Assembly (NCBI GenBank): GCA_947259145.1
Contig: CAMYLB010000309.1
Coordinates: forward strand, 1-37,860
Length of the DNA: 37,860 nucleotides
Direction of reading: 5' to 3'
Source of the DNA: an uncultured Woeseiaceae bacterium
GTDB taxonomy: Bacteria > Pseudomonadota > Gammaproteobacteria > Steroidobacterales > Woeseiaceae
Below, piece after piece: positions 16,138 through 26,650 of this stretch. The translations under genes and the position numbers were made by a program. The first letter of the stretch is position 1; each line of letters starts with the position of its first letter. The notes beneath the pieces are model-generated. The model made no database searches and had not been told where the DNA came from. It saw only the letters and a list, made by a program, of their open reading frames with translations.

Positions 16138-17338
16138 ATGGAACAGCAAATCCCCACCAGCGAGACCCTGAAAGGCGTACGTTACGAGATTCGCGGCCAG
16201 CTCGCGCATCAGGCGCTCGAACTGGAGAAACGTGGTTACGAAATTATCTCTCTTAACATTGGCAACCCCGGCCTGTTTGGTTTTCGCACACCGGAAACCA
16301 TGCGTCTCGCGATGATCGAAAACCTCGGCCAGGCCGAACCCTACTGCCATCAAGGCACGCGAAGCCGTTGTCATGCAGCAGCAGAATCGCGGAATCAGCG
16401 GGGTCACCGCAGACGAGGTTTTCATCGGCAATGGCGTCAGCGAACTCATCGATCTGTCCTTGCGTGCTTTGCTTAACCCGGGCGACGAAGTCCTGGTACC
16501 CAGCCCGGACTACCCCTTGTGGAGTGCGGCAGTGGCGTTGAACGGCGGCGTGGTTCGGCACTACTCCTGCAGCACGGACAAGGGATTCCTGCCCGACGTC
16601 GCCGATATCGAAAGTCTAATAAATGGCAAAACCAAGGCAATTGTTGTTATCAATCCGAACAATCCCAGCGGTGCGGTTTACGATGAAAAGACCCTCACTG
16701 GCATAGTCGAGTTGGCGGAACGGCACAAGCTGGTCCTGATGGCCGACGAAATCTACGACCAGATGGTCTATGACGATGCCGAGTTCATCCCGATGGCAAC
16801 GCTGGCAAGCAACGCCGTTTGCCTGACATTTTCAGGTTTGTCGAAGGTTTATCGCGCCTGCGGCTACCGTGTCGGTTGGTGTGTCTTCAGCGGCGAGCTC
16901 GATCGGGCCGAAGAATATATTCACAGCATGGAGTTGCTTTCGGCGCTGCGCCTGTGCAGCAATGTGCCGGGACAGTGGGCCGTGCAGACAGCGCTCGGGG
17001 GCTTCCAGAGCATCCGCGAGCTGGTAGCGCCGGGCGGCCGCTTGTATCAGTCAAGGCAGGCGGTTATTGACCGGGTTGGGGAAAGTCGATTCCTGACCGC
17101 GCAGCGGCCAATGGGTGCCATGTATGCCTTTATTCGGCTTGACCCCCGGTTTAGCGGGCGCTTCGATGATCAGGCCTTTGCGCTCGAACTGCTGGAAAGC
17201 CATCACGTACTCGTTGCGCCGGGAAGCAGTTTCAATACGCCATACACCGATCACTTCCGCATCACGACACTGCCCGATACCGAGACGATCAACATCGTTT
17301 TCGATCGCATCGAGACCTGTCTGGAGCAGCACACCTGA
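16138..17338 (+). pseudogene. AlaA-like pyridoxal-phosphate aminotransferase, frameshifted by a small deletion
   Basis: Two ORF pieces in different frames together make one class I/II aminotransferase closest to alanine aminotransferase AlaA. The first piece starts at ATG 16138 and runs through ISLNIGNPGLFGFRTPETM to AEPYCHQ. The second resumes with AREAVVMQQQNRGISGV, then GNGVSELIDLSLRALL, NPNNPSGAVYD, ADEIYDQMVYDDAEF and the PLP lysine in FSGLSKVYRACGYRVGW. At the join (about 16347-16358) homologues read CHQKGI.. then AREA; about 14 bp are missing, which fits the observed frame change. All catalytic elements remain. Such enzymes make alanine from pyruvate and glutamate. A sequencing or assembly error is as likely as true loss. 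Confidence 0.85.
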
Positions 17339-17341
17339 CCG

Positions 17342-19930
17342 ATGTATCAGTGGCTAACGGATGCGCTGCGCGGCCCCTCGACCGTAATTACGGCAAATCG
17401 CCGACTGGCAAAAGTGTTGCGGGATGTGTTCGCAGAGCAGCAATTTTCCGCCGGAAAAGTCGCCTGGCAAAGCCCTGCGATTCATTCCTGGCAGGACTGG
17501 CTCGACAGCCGGTTGCTGGAAGCACCGGATCCCGCGTCTCTGCCTACGAGGATCAACGAGCACCATAGTCAGCTCTTGTGGGAGCGCTGTCTGCGCAAAG
17601 AAATCGGTGCGGACACTGCGGGGCTTGCAGGTCTCGTTCGGCTGTCCCGCAACACCTGGCAACGCCTGGCCGATTGGCGTGTGTCCATCCGGGAGGTCGC
17701 GCGGTCGGCTACGAGCAGCGATCAGCGACTGTTTGCCGCCGCGGCCGGTCGCTATCTCGGCGTTCTCGAGCGCGAGCATTGGGTGGACGACGCCGGACTC
17801 GGTGCTTTGGTCGAAGGTTTGATCGGTACGGGCCGCGTAACGAGCACCGGCCGGGTTACTTTTGTGGGCTTCGACCGGGACAGGCCGCTCGTCAGCTCCA
17901 TCATGAAGGCGCTTGCCGATAATGACTGCGACATAAGCTCGGCACCGGTGCCCGAAATTGCCGGGTCGGTTACTCTGCGGTGCTTCGAAAGCCCCGACGC
18001 TGAAATGCGTGCCGCCGGCGGCTGGGCACGTCAGCAGCTCGAAAACGACCCGAATCAGACGATAGCCATTATTGCCGGCGACCTGGAGCAGCGGGCGCAA
18101 CACAAGACACACCTGGTTCGAGAGGGGCTGGTCCCGGGCTGGCAATATGCACCAGGTTCCGTGGCACATGCGGTCAACGTTTCGTACGGACGCAAGCTGG
18201 TCGATTATCCAGCCGTGTCGATCGCCTTGTTGTTGTTGCGGTGGCTCGTTCGCGATCTTCCGGCAGGTGACCTTGGTCAATTGCTTCGCACACCGCTAAT
18301 CGCTTCAGCATCGACAGGCGGGCGCAGCCTGCTGGAACTGCGACTGCGACAATTACCGGATCGAAACTGGTCGCCCGCGATGCTATCGGCCGCGCTTCGC
18401 GGCCGCGAGGATGACACGGACGTTGCCGACTGGCTTCGTGTCGTCGCCTCAATCACGAAACGCCGAAGAGAGTTACCGAAAAGCGCGTCGCCCGCTGACT
18501 GGGCGATTTATGTCGATGAGTTTCTGAAAGCATGCCAATGGCCGGGTGAAGACACCTTGTCGAGCTTTGATTTTCAGCTCGTCAATCGTTGGCGGGAATT
18601 ACTCAATGATCTCGCGCGACTGGACCTTGTCAGTCCCGCGATGAGCTACAAGGCCGCAATTCACCGTCTTGAATTGATGGCTGCCGGGACGGTTTTTCAA
18701 CCCGAGTCGGAAGGCAGGGCCGTGCAGCTCATGGGGCCGCTCGAGGCATCGGGGGCCGAGTTCGATGCTATCTGGATAAGTGGTCTTAGCGCCGCGAACT
18801 GGCCGCCGCCCGGGAACCCGTCGCCCCTGGTCGCGCGCAGCCTGCAGCGACAAAAAGGCATGCCGGATGCGGAGCCCTCTGACACGCTGGCTTATGCCCA
18901 GCGAATGCTGGTGCGCCTCGGGAGTGCGGCCGATAAAGTGGTTTGCAGCTATGCGCTGACCGAAGACGATGCAGAGCAGTCTGCCAGCGGCCTCTTGCTG
19001 GCGCTGGGCGCCAAAGACGAGGCAGCCCAACCAGATCCTGGCTGGCATGCAGCCACATTGTCAAAGCGTGGTGCCGCGGTTGTTGTCGAAGAATCGGTGC
19101 CGAAGATTACCCCTGAAGAGCGCGTTTCGGGTGGCGCCGGCACGATTCAACGGCAAATGACAGATCCGATCGCGGCGTTCATCGTCGGGCGCCTCGGCGT
19201 TAGAAATCTGCAAGCTCAGGCCGTCGGGCTTCCGGCACTCTTGCGCGGCAATATCATTCACGACGCGCTTCACAAGCTCTACATCGACGCGCCGTCGCGC
19301 GGCGATATATGCGGTTGGTCCGGCGACGACACGCGCGGACGTATTGCGGCGGCCCTGGATGCAGCGTTCGCCCGACACGAACGCAACAGCGATATCGTGC
19401 TCATGGAATTGCTCAAGCTGGAACGCGAGCGTGTCGACGAGCTTTTGCACAATTTCGTGGCGATCGATCTCGCGCGGGGCGAATTCTCTATTGCAGCGGT
19501 CGAGCACGAAGTCACGTTTGCCGAAGCCGGGGTCCGCCTGCAGCTTCGTGTTGATCGGATCGATCGTTTGCCTGACGACAGCCTGGTAGTCCTGGACTAC
19601 AAGACAGGCGCAAAGAAAAAATTCCTGCAGAGCGACGGGCAACCACGAGAAATACAGCTGATAGCCTACGCGTGCGCACTTGACGACCCTATAGCTGCAG
19701 TAGCACTCGTGAATATCGATAGTCGTGAAGTGAGTTTCGACGGCGCGGGTCGGGGCTACACCGATGAAGCGGGCTGGCATGACTCACTGGCCGACTGGCA
19801 GCGACAGGTGCGCACGGCCTGTAGAGATTTAAGCCTCGGCGACGTGCGCATGAACCGTTTGCAGGGCGTTAAAGATGCCCGCTATTTCAACCTGCTCAGC
19901 CGCTATACGGAATTGCGTCGCGATGGCTGA
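17342..19930 (+). CDS. AddB-like probable DNA repair protein (inactivated helicase fold plus PD-(D/E)XK nuclease)
   Basis: The 862-residue protein matches the 'probable DNA repair protein' relatives of AddB. The N-terminus TVITANRRLAKVL and IHSWQDWLDSRLLEAPDP are characteristic. The central part has helicase-like segments without a Walker A motif (RAVQLMGPLEASGAEFDAIW, GLSAANWPPPGNPSP). The C-terminal nuclease domain has RGNIIHDALHKLY, VDRID and VVLDYKTGAKKK, the expected metal-binding H, D and D-x-K residues. No C-terminal cysteine cluster for the iron-sulfur site of classical AddB is present. It starts 3 bp after the aminotransferase stop and overlaps the next gene by 8 bp, so both form a translationally coupled pair likely to process double-strand breaks. 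Confidence 0.87.
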   Translation: MYQWLTDALRGPSTVITANRRLAKVLRDVFAEQQFSAGKVAWQSPAIHSWQDWLDSRLLEAPDPASLPTRINEHHSQLLWERCLRKEIGADTAGLAGLVRLSRNTWQRLADWRVSIREVARSATSSDQRLFAAAAGRYLGVLEREHWVDDAGLGALVEGLIGTGRVTSTGRVTFVGFDRDRPLVSSIMKALADNDCDISSAPVPEIAGSVTLRCFESPDAEMRAAGGWARQQLENDPNQTIAIIAGDLEQRAQHKTHLVREGLVPGWQYAPGSVAHAVNVSYGRKLVDYPAVSIALLLLRWLVRDLPAGDLGQLLRTPLIASASTGGRSLLELRLRQLPDRNWSPAMLSAALRGREDDTDVADWLRVVASITKRRRELPKSASPADWAIYVDEFLKACQWPGEDTLSSFDFQLVNRWRELLNDLARLDLVSPAMSYKAAIHRLELMAAGTVFQPESEGRAVQLMGPLEASGAEFDAIWISGLSAANWPPPGNPSPLVARSLQRQKGMPDAEPSDTLAYAQRMLVRLGSAADKVVCSYALTEDDAEQSASGLLLALGAKDEAAQPDPGWHAATLSKRGAAVVVEESVPKITPEERVSGGAGTIQRQMTDPIAAFIVGRLGVRNLQAQAVGLPALLRGNIIHDALHKLYIDAPSRGDICGWSGDDTRGRIAAALDAAFARHERNSDIVLMELLKLERERVDELLHNFVAIDLARGEFSIAAVEHEVTFAEAGVRLQLRVDRIDRLPDDSLVVLDYKTGAKKKFLQSDGQPREIQLIAYACALDDPIAAVALVNIDSREVSFDGAGRGYTDEAGWHDSLADWQRQVRTACRDLSLGDVRMNRLQGVKDARYFNLLSRYTELRRDG

Positions 19931-22900
19931 CCCACACCTTCTAGAGGATGACCTGCGGGCGCGAACAGATGCGCTGGATATATCGCGTTCTTTCATCGTG
20001 CAGGCGCCCGCGGGGTCCGGCAAAACCGAACTCCTGATTCAGCGCTACTTGAAGCTACTTGCCGCCGTCGATAATCCCGAGGAAGTGCTGGCCATTACAT
20101 TTACGCGCAAGGCAGCCGCTGAAATGCAGTTTCGCGTTTTGGCTGCCCTGCAAGTTGCGCAGCTCGGCGAAGAACCAGCGGAGGACCATCAGAAGCTGAC
20201 CAAAGCGCTGGCGGTGGCGGCGTTGCAGCATGATCGCGAGCATGGGTGGCAGTTGCTCGTGAACCCGCGACGTATGCGGATTCAGACACTGGATTCACTC
20301 AATGCACTGATCGCGCGATTGCGGCCCATCAGTTCGCCTGAAGGTGCGAGCGGCGCGCGGATCGTTACCGACGCCGAACTCAGTTCCTTGTATCGTGCCG
20401 CCGCACTGGCGACGCTGGACTGGCTTGCGGAAAGCGGGCCGATGAACTCGGCAACGCGCGAAGTCCTGATACACGTCGACAACAATACGCAGGTTTATGT
20501 TTCCTACCTGGTGCAGATGCTGCGTACGAGGGACCAGTGGTTGCCTTTTATTGGCAGCGGGCTGCTCACAGGGCACGAAGCCGATGCGCTCAGGCAACGA
20601 TTTGAGCAAGACCTCGAAACATCCGTGACGGAACATCTGCAGCGTACGGCGTCGGCATTTGAAACTGCCGTCGGCACTGCACTGTCCGAGCTACAGGGCT
20701 ATGCCGCAGCGAACTTGCGGGACGGTGGCTCAATGGCGGATCCGATTTGTGCGCTGCACGAGCAGATAGGATCACCAGCAGCGCATTCGAGCAATATTCC
20801 AGAGTGGCAGGGTCTCGCCGAGTTGTTGCTGACGAGGACAGGCCAGTTTCGGAAAAAAGTTGATAAGCGCCAGGGCTTTCCACCCGGCGACGGTGGACAA
20901 AAGGCGGCGATGCATGCCTTGCTGGAAGAACTGGCGGAGCAGGAAGAATTCGCGGAGTTGCTTGATGGGGTCCGTGGGTTGCCACCGGTGCAGTACAGCG
21001 ATGAACAGTGGCAGGTACTTCTCGCGCTATTTCGTTTATTACCGCTGGCGGTTACCGAACTTAAGCGTTTATTCACGGAACTAGGTGTTGCCGATCACAC
21101 CGAGATCGCTTTGACAGCAGGGGTGGCGCTTGGCACCGCGGAAAACCCCGGGGATGTTGCGTTGCTGCTCGATTACCAGGTGCGTCATCTACTGGTCGAC
21201 GAAATGCAGGATACCTCGAGTGCGCAATATCAAATGCTCGAGGCCTTGACGGGCGGCTGGGAGCAGGGCGATGGCCGCACTTTGTATTGTGTCGGCGACC
21301 CCATGCAGTCTATCTATCGGTTCCGCAATGCCGAGGTTGGTCAGTTTCTGCTCGCGAAAAAATACGGCATCGGAAATGTGACACTCACATCGCTCCTGTT
21401 ACGCAGAAATTTTCGCTCCGGCCAATTCCTGGTCGACTGGTTCAACACGGTGTTCCCGGAAATTCTCGCGCCGCGAGACGACCCGTCAAGCGGAGCCGTA
21501 TCGTATTCCGAAGCAGTCAGCGTCCCGCATTTGGCGGGAGCAGGCCGTTGTTACGTCCATCCGGTGTTCGGCAGCAGCGTCGAGCAGGAAGCGAAACTCG
21601 GCTGCAAGGTGATTTCTGAGACGCTGACTCAACACGCCGAAGACGAGATAGTCGTTCTCGTGCGCGGGCGCACACAGCTACCAAACCTGCTGGCCCAACT
21701 TCGAAAAGAGGGTATCGGCTATCGCGCAATAGAAATCGATCGCCTTACCGACTTGCCGGAAGTCATCGAAGTGCTCGCGCTCACTCGCGCGGCAGTGCAT
21801 CAGGGGGACCGTCTTGCCTGGCTCGCGATCCTGCGTGCGCCGTGGATAGGCCTGGACTGGACCGATCTGCATGCCCTGCGTACCACGTGCTGGCCACTCT
21901 GGTGGCGCCAAGACGGCTGCAGGGACTCAGGCAGCTCATTGAGGTTGCCTGGATGACGCTCGGCGGGCCGGCGATCCTCGCCGACGACTATGCCGTCAGC
22001 AACGTCTATCGATATTTTGACGTTCTCGAAAAGCATGAACGCTGCGGGTCGCTGACGGACGTGGCAGAGCTCGAGTCGATGCTCGATCTCGAACGAGTGT
22101 CCAGTGACGTAAACGCACGGCTGCAGGTCATGACAATGCACCGGGCCAAAGGTCTCGAGTTTGAGCACGTATTGTTGTACGGACTTGGGCGTTTGCCGGG
22201 TAGTGGCAATCGCAGGGTGCTGTCGTGGTTTGATGTGCCGGGGGAGCACGGCGCCGCAAGAAAGGTGATCAGCCCGGTTGGTCCCCGCAACGAACTCAGC
22301 ACCGACCCGGTGCATCGCTTCATCGAACTGAGTGAGGCCGGGAAAGACCGACACGAGCAAGCGCGATTGCTGTACGTGGCCTGCACCCGCGCGCGCAAAT
22401 CATTACATCTGATCGGACACACAACGGTTACTCCAGACAGTTCGGCTTTCAAACCGCCCGCCAAGCGAAGTCTGTTGCACCTCTTGTGGCCTGCACTCGA
22501 GCCACAATATTCGAGCGCATTTGTCGACCATGTTCCTGAGGATTCCCTTGACGACGACGTCTGGATGAGTCCGGTATTACGCCGGTTCAAAACGAACTGG
22601 ACGCTGCCGCCTGTCGCATCATTGCCGGGGTCACCCGCTGGTGTCGATCTGAGTACCGTGGATGAAGAGGTCGAGTTCTACTGGGTGGGAACAGAAGCAC
22701 GCATTGCCGGTACGATTGTGCACCGTTGGCTGTATCTGTTCGCCGCAAACCGCGCGACACCGAATCCGGAGTTGCTATCCGACTACAGACCCGTAACGCG
22801 CCGATGGCTGAAAGAGATGGGTGTTGGTGAGGTCATGATCGAAACCATCACCGAGCGGGTTGAAGGCGCCTTGCGAAGCACGCTGACCGATGCGAAAGGC

Positions 22901-23203
22901 CAGTGGATCGCCAGCGGCGACGGGCATGCCGAAATGGCGTTAACGGGAGTGTATGAGGGCAAGATAGAGTCCATCGTTCTCGATCGCGTTCGGATCGACA
23001 GTGATGGCGTGCACTGGATTATTGACTACAAAACAAGCTCACATGAAGGCGGTAATCTGGCGGGTTTCCTTCGGGCAGAAACGGATCGCTACAGACCGCA
23101 GCTAAGAAAATACGCGGCGATTTACACAGCCTATGCAGGCACTGAGGCGCGCTGCGCATTGTATTTCCCGCTGCTGCAGACTTTCGTCGAGGTCGAGGTA
23201 TAG
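19923..23203 (+). pseudogene. AddA-like UvrD-family helicase/exonuclease, frameshifted by an internal deletion
   Basis: Two overlapping ORFs in different frames form one UvrD-type helicase with a C-terminal nuclease. Frame one (ATG 19923) has Walker A APAGSGKTELLIQRYLKLL, AITFTRKAAAEM, the Walker B-like LLVDEMQDTSSAQYQML and VGDPMQSIYRFRNAEV, and ends after GLDWTDLHALRTT. The second frame resumes near LQGLRQLIEVAWMTLGGPA. It then has motif V MTMHRAKGLEFEHV, motif VI ARLLYVACTRARKSLHL, and the nuclease elements GTIVHRWLYLF and WIIDYKTSSHEGG. The join lies at about 21880-21925, and tens of residues expected between these segments are missing. Partner of the AddB-like protein upstream. Every motif needed for activity is retained on one side or the other of the break. 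Confidence 0.85.
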
Positions 23204-23218
23204 CGGCGATGTGACTGG

Positions 23219-23959
23219 CTAGAGGCGACCCTCTATGCGCAATTCCTGCTGCCCGCGTTCGTCGGCAGGTCCGAGGTACTGCATTTGCTTTCGCAGAGCC
23301 GCCGGTGTTTCGGGTTTCGCAACCAACTGAGCGATAAACTGGTAGCTGCGATCGTCTTTGATCTGCAGGCTGCCGGCCAGATCCAAAACACCATCCGTGT
23401 CTTCAACGCTGGCCGCAACGCCGTTGTTCTGCGTGAAAAATTCCGCGCGGTATCCTCCAATGGGCTCGCGGCTGAGCGATGGTGCCAGCAGGTCGTTTAC
23501 CTGCACTGTTCCACTGGCCATGATCGGCAGGCCGTCACGAATTCGAATGCGATCGAACTGCAGGGTGGCGTCGCCGCTCAAACCACGAACTCGCAGAGTC
23601 TGGGCGAGCGCCAGCAGCGGGAACGACGCGGTCAGATCGGATACGGTCACCGTGCCGCCGAGGCCGATACCGACGTTACCTTCGACGAAACCGGATATGG
23701 GAGCACCTTTGACGCGGTAGACCAATTTGCCTGTGAACAAATGCAGGGGTCGTATCAGCCAGCTGACGTCGCTCAGGTATATGCCATCCATCGCAACGGC
23801 ATTGGCCCTACCGCTCCATACTGTTCCATGGATACCGCTTGCGGCGAGCTCGGGCGGGGCTGCCCACTGGTAGGCGATACGCGCAGGAAATAAGACTAGC
23901 AGAGCGAGTACAAGCGTTAGTGCTGCGACAAGCAGCAGGCCGCGTTTGGTGTGAATCAA
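23219..23959 (-). CDS. gspN: Type II secretion system protein N
   Basis: The 246-residue protein has one N-terminal membrane helix (LLLVAALTLVLALLVLFPARI) and a GspN-type periplasmic domain. Typical parts are IHGTVWSGRANAV, SDVSWLIRPLHLFTGKL and SGDATLQFDRIRI. GspN is an accessory inner-membrane component of the secretion apparatus and is missing in some T2SS. The TTG start at 23959 overlaps the gspM stop (TTGA). It is the last gene of the block and converges on the AddA-like gene with only 15 bp between stops, so no separate terminator is apparent. Confidence 0.87.
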   Translation of the reverse strand: MIHTKRGLLLVAALTLVLALLVLFPARIAYQWAAPPELAASGIHGTVWSGRANAVAMDGIYLSDVSWLIRPLHLFTGKLVYRVKGAPISGFVEGNVGIGLGGTVTVSDLTASFPLLALAQTLRVRGLSGDATLQFDRIRIRDGLPIMASGTVQVNDLLAPSLSREPIGGYRAEFFTQNNGVAASVEDTDGVLDLAGSLQIKDDRSYQFIAQLVAKPETPAALRKQMQYLGPADERGQQELRIEGRL

Positions 23960-24447
23960 AGAGCGCGCTCCAGCGTCAACGTCGCATTGACGCGGCCCGG
24001 CGCGGATTGGGTCCCCGTTGAGACGCTCCCTGCCTGAACATGCATGGCATGCTGAGCGCTAAGGTCTCCGAGCCACAGCACGAGGTCGTCGAACGCCACG
24101 TTTTCGAATTCAACCCGAATGCCATTGCTGCTTGTCGGCTGGCTGCGCCGACGAAATTGCTCAAGTTGGCGGCTGCGCAGCGTCTGGTCAACGACAATGA
24201 TCGGTGCTTGCTGACCGGCCTTCACAGTGGAACCGGAGGCTTGACTGCCGCTCTTTGCCAGGCTCTTCAGGGGCTGCAATTCTGCTAATGATCGCTGCCA
24301 GTCATCGACACTCGTGGCCATGGAATCGTGGTTCCTGTCCAGCGGGGCCCAGATGAACCCGTACATCAGGGCAACGACGACGATGACGGCGCCGAGGCCA
24401 ACGAAGAGTTGTTCGCGCGATTCCAGCGATTCGAACCAGTCCTTCAT
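23956..24447 (-). CDS. gspM: Type II secretion system protein M
   Basis: The 163-residue bitopic inner-membrane protein has a short cytoplasmic N-terminus MKDWFESLESREQLFVGLGA, one helix (about 18-35) and a periplasmic ferredoxin-like domain. The segment VEFENVAFDDLVLWLGDL, followed by VNATLTLER, is typical of GspM. It pairs with GspL on the assembly platform that links the cytoplasmic ATPase to the pseudopilus. ATG at 24447 overlaps the gspL stop (ATGA), so the two are translationally coupled. Confidence 0.87.
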   Translation of the reverse strand: MKDWFESLESREQLFVGLGAVIVVVALMYGFIWAPLDRNHDSMATSVDDWQRSLAELQPLKSLAKSGSQASGSTVKAGQQAPIIVVDQTLRSRQLEQFRRRSQPTSSNGIRVEFENVAFDDLVLWLGDLSAQHAMHVQAGSVSTGTQSAPGRVNATLTLERAL

Positions 24448-25709
24448 GATCCTGCCTCGCGTATTTGCAGGCGGCTGCTGATTTGGTCGGCAACCTGGTC
24501 GGTCGACTGGATCGAGGCCTGAAACACCCCGGACGCACTGACAGATTTTTGTATGTTGTCGAGCGTTGCAACATCCGGCGACGTTATGCGGACATCGATC
24601 ACGCCGGCTCGGTAGCTGATGGTCTCGATGCGTGCATTCGAATTTTGGGCCATCGCCTCGCTGAGTTGTCGCAAGGAAGGCAGGAATACCTGTGGGCCGG
24701 TTGCAGCACCCAGTCCCTGTTTGACAGACCGCACCGCGTTGAGAGGGTCCAACACCTCGCGCGTGTCGCCGGGTCGGATCTGCCGGTATTCATCCATGAA
24801 CTGCGCCTGCAGCGCCGCTTCCTCCTGTGTAAGCCGGTACAGGTCTACGCCCTTTGCGAACAGACCCACTATCACAAGGCCAAGTATCAGTACCGCCGCG
24901 TTCCGCCACGGGCGAAACTGTGTTCGGTAGTCGGTTTTTACACCGTATCGGCCTTGCAGCAGGTTGACGCCGTTGCCACTCGCCACGGTGACGGCGAGCC
25001 GGGGCAGCGCACCGTCGGGCAGGAGGTTGACGTCGACACTGTGCAATTCGTGCCTGAGAGCGATCCAGTCGTGCGACAGGCGTTCTTCATCGGCGGCTTC
25101 ACAATAAGCAACAAGATGGCCTGACGGCTCACCGTCCTCCTGTTCTTCGTCGCTGCGGTCGGACAACATCCCTGCGGCAACCAGCGTGTCGCTGGGCTGC
25201 ACACCCTGCATCACGAACTCCGAATCCGCGCCATCGTTAAACATGACGCAGTCGCCGTCGATCAGGATACTCATCGTCCCTGGAATGCGTGCAAGACCAT
25301 AATTCGCCGAGACCATGCGGTTTGCGGAAATGCCAGCGTCATCGAGCGCCCCGAGCCATTCGTCCATTCTGGCGCGCGCGACCACAGCAACCGGCAGCTT
25401 GCCGTTTTCACGGCGTACGCCCGACGCAAAATGCAATGTATCCACTTCATCGGCCAGGCTTTCTTCAAGCGCAAAGGGCAGTGCAGCACGGAGTCGGGGT
25501 CCGCTGCGAATAGGAATTTCTGCGGTAGTCGTTAACACCTCGGTGGCTGGCACGAGCACGATAACCGGCCGGCCGCGGACATCCCTGGCCGCGTCAGCCA
25601 GGGAACCTGAGACCGTTTGTCCGCGGCGGGTACCGCTGTCGTCAGCCACGATCCATTCGACCGCAAGGTCTGACGTATGTCCCAATCGGATGACGAGATA
25701 CTCGGACAC
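24444..25709 (-). CDS. gspL: Type II secretion system protein L
   Basis: The 421-residue protein has the GspL layout: a cytoplasmic actin-like domain (about 1-255), one membrane helix AAVLILGLVIVGLFAKGVDL (about 270-290) and a periplasmic domain. The cytoplasmic domain includes LRAALPFALEESLADEVDTL, which binds the GspE ATPase. The periplasmic domain contains RIETISYRAGVIDVRITSPD. It recruits GspE, whose gene is not in this window. GTG start at 25709, overlapping the gspK stop by one base. Confidence 0.92.
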   Translation of the reverse strand: MSEYLVIRLGHTSDLAVEWIVADDSGTRRGQTVSGSLADAARDVRGRPVIVLVPATEVLTTTAEIPIRSGPRLRAALPFALEESLADEVDTLHFASGVRRENGKLPVAVVARARMDEWLGALDDAGISANRMVSANYGLARIPGTMSILIDGDCVMFNDGADSEFVMQGVQPSDTLVAAGMLSDRSDEEQEDGEPSGHLVAYCEAADEERLSHDWIALRHELHSVDVNLLPDGALPRLAVTVASGNGVNLLQGRYGVKTDYRTQFRPWRNAAVLILGLVIVGLFAKGVDLYRLTQEEAALQAQFMDEYRQIRPGDTREVLDPLNAVRSVKQGLGAATGPQVFLPSLRQLSEAMAQNSNARIETISYRAGVIDVRITSPDVATLDNIQKSVSASGVFQASIQSTDQVADQISSRLQIREAGS

Positions 25710-26650
25710 TAGATGGTTCCCAGGCTGCGGCTTATCGGAATTACGTCAGGACTATTTGGGTCCCGATGTAACACAGTGAACAAAGTTATCCGAACCGTAT
25801 CAATCTGGACGACAGCCTTCAATTGAAAATAACTGGTCGTTTCCGAGATCCACTGTTGCATTCCCTCGGCGACCAGCGGCGCGAACACCCCGGCATAGTC
25901 TACGAAACCGCCATCCTCGCGCAAAGCAATAAGCCCCTCGGCGTCGGCTTCGCGGACATTCGGACCGAGTGATTGCAGCACAGCCAGCGATGCCGTATTT
26001 ACGTTGATCGGCGTTCGCTCTGGCAAGGCCGTCACGTGCGGCAGCAGAATCTCGTAGCTTTCGCGGTCCATGCCGTCGAGGGCTGCGAGTTCTGTGACGT
26101 TAGCAATGCGTTGATTGGCCGTGCGATAGGCCGGTGTTAACGCGGAATAAAGCGGATCCTCGGCTCCATCAGGAATGCCCTCGGTCTGATCTGCATCGAG
26201 CCAGTCGGCCGTTACGCCTGCCAGCCGCGGGTCGAGGCCCAGGGCAGCCAGCAATCGCTCGAACTGTTCGAAGGATGGCTTATCAATCTCACCATTACCA
26301 TCCAGCAGATTATTGATATTGAATCGGCCCTGCAGATCCTCGATCTTGCCATAGATTTCGCCCTGGACCGCCTGGGCTTCGATGGGCAGAGCCGGGATCT
26401 CCGTGGCCCAGATTTCTCCCAGGTGATCGGATGTGCTGCCGCTCGCCGTATCGTCCCGCAGGATGGTGCGCACCCAGCCTTCGGAACCAATGGCCACCTG
26501 GATCGCCTGGTCACGGTACAGCATTACCATGGTGCGTCTGACGTCGAGTGCGTTATTCCAGGACAATCCTGCAGCCACAGACCCCGCCAACGCCGTGATC
26601 AGTAGCGCGGTTATCAGCGCTACGCCGCGCCTCTGCAGGACGAGCTTCAC
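25709..26650 (-). CDS. gspK: Type II secretion system minor pseudopilin K
   Basis: The 313-residue protein is the largest minor pseudopilin, capping the pseudopilus tip with GspI and GspJ. Its N-terminus RRGVALITALLITALAGSVA is the GspK variant of the prepilin signal with no Glu at position 5. Later segments GKIEDLQGRFNINNLLD, DWLDADQTEGIPDGAEDPLY and RTPINVNTASLAVLQSLGP are diagnostic. GTG start at 26650 overlaps the gspJ stop (GTGA). It is intact, in contrast to gspJ next to it. Confidence 0.95.
   Translation of the reverse strand: MKLVLQRRGVALITALLITALAGSVAAGLSWNNALDVRRTMVMLYRDQAIQVAIGSEGWVRTILRDDTASGSTSDHLGEIWATEIPALPIEAQAVQGEIYGKIEDLQGRFNINNLLDGNGEIDKPSFEQFERLLAALGLDPRLAGVTADWLDADQTEGIPDGAEDPLYSALTPAYRTANQRIANVTELAALDGMDRESYEILLPHVTALPERTPINVNTASLAVLQSLGPNVREADAEGLIALREDGGFVDYAGVFAPLVAEGMQQWISETTSYFQLKAVVQIDTVRITLFTVLHRDPNSPDVIPISRSLGTI

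Noticed and set aside
16126-16476. Programmed frameshifting as explanation of the broken ORFs
   Set aside because: No slippery heptamer with a following stem was seen at the joins, and homologous residues are missing rather than just shifted, so recoding could not restore the proteins.
21842-23203. Separate 453-residue gene starting inside the AddA-like ORF
   Set aside because: It carries only the second half of the helicase motifs (V, VI and nuclease), which complete the upstream ORF; it is a fragment of one broken gene, not an independent one.
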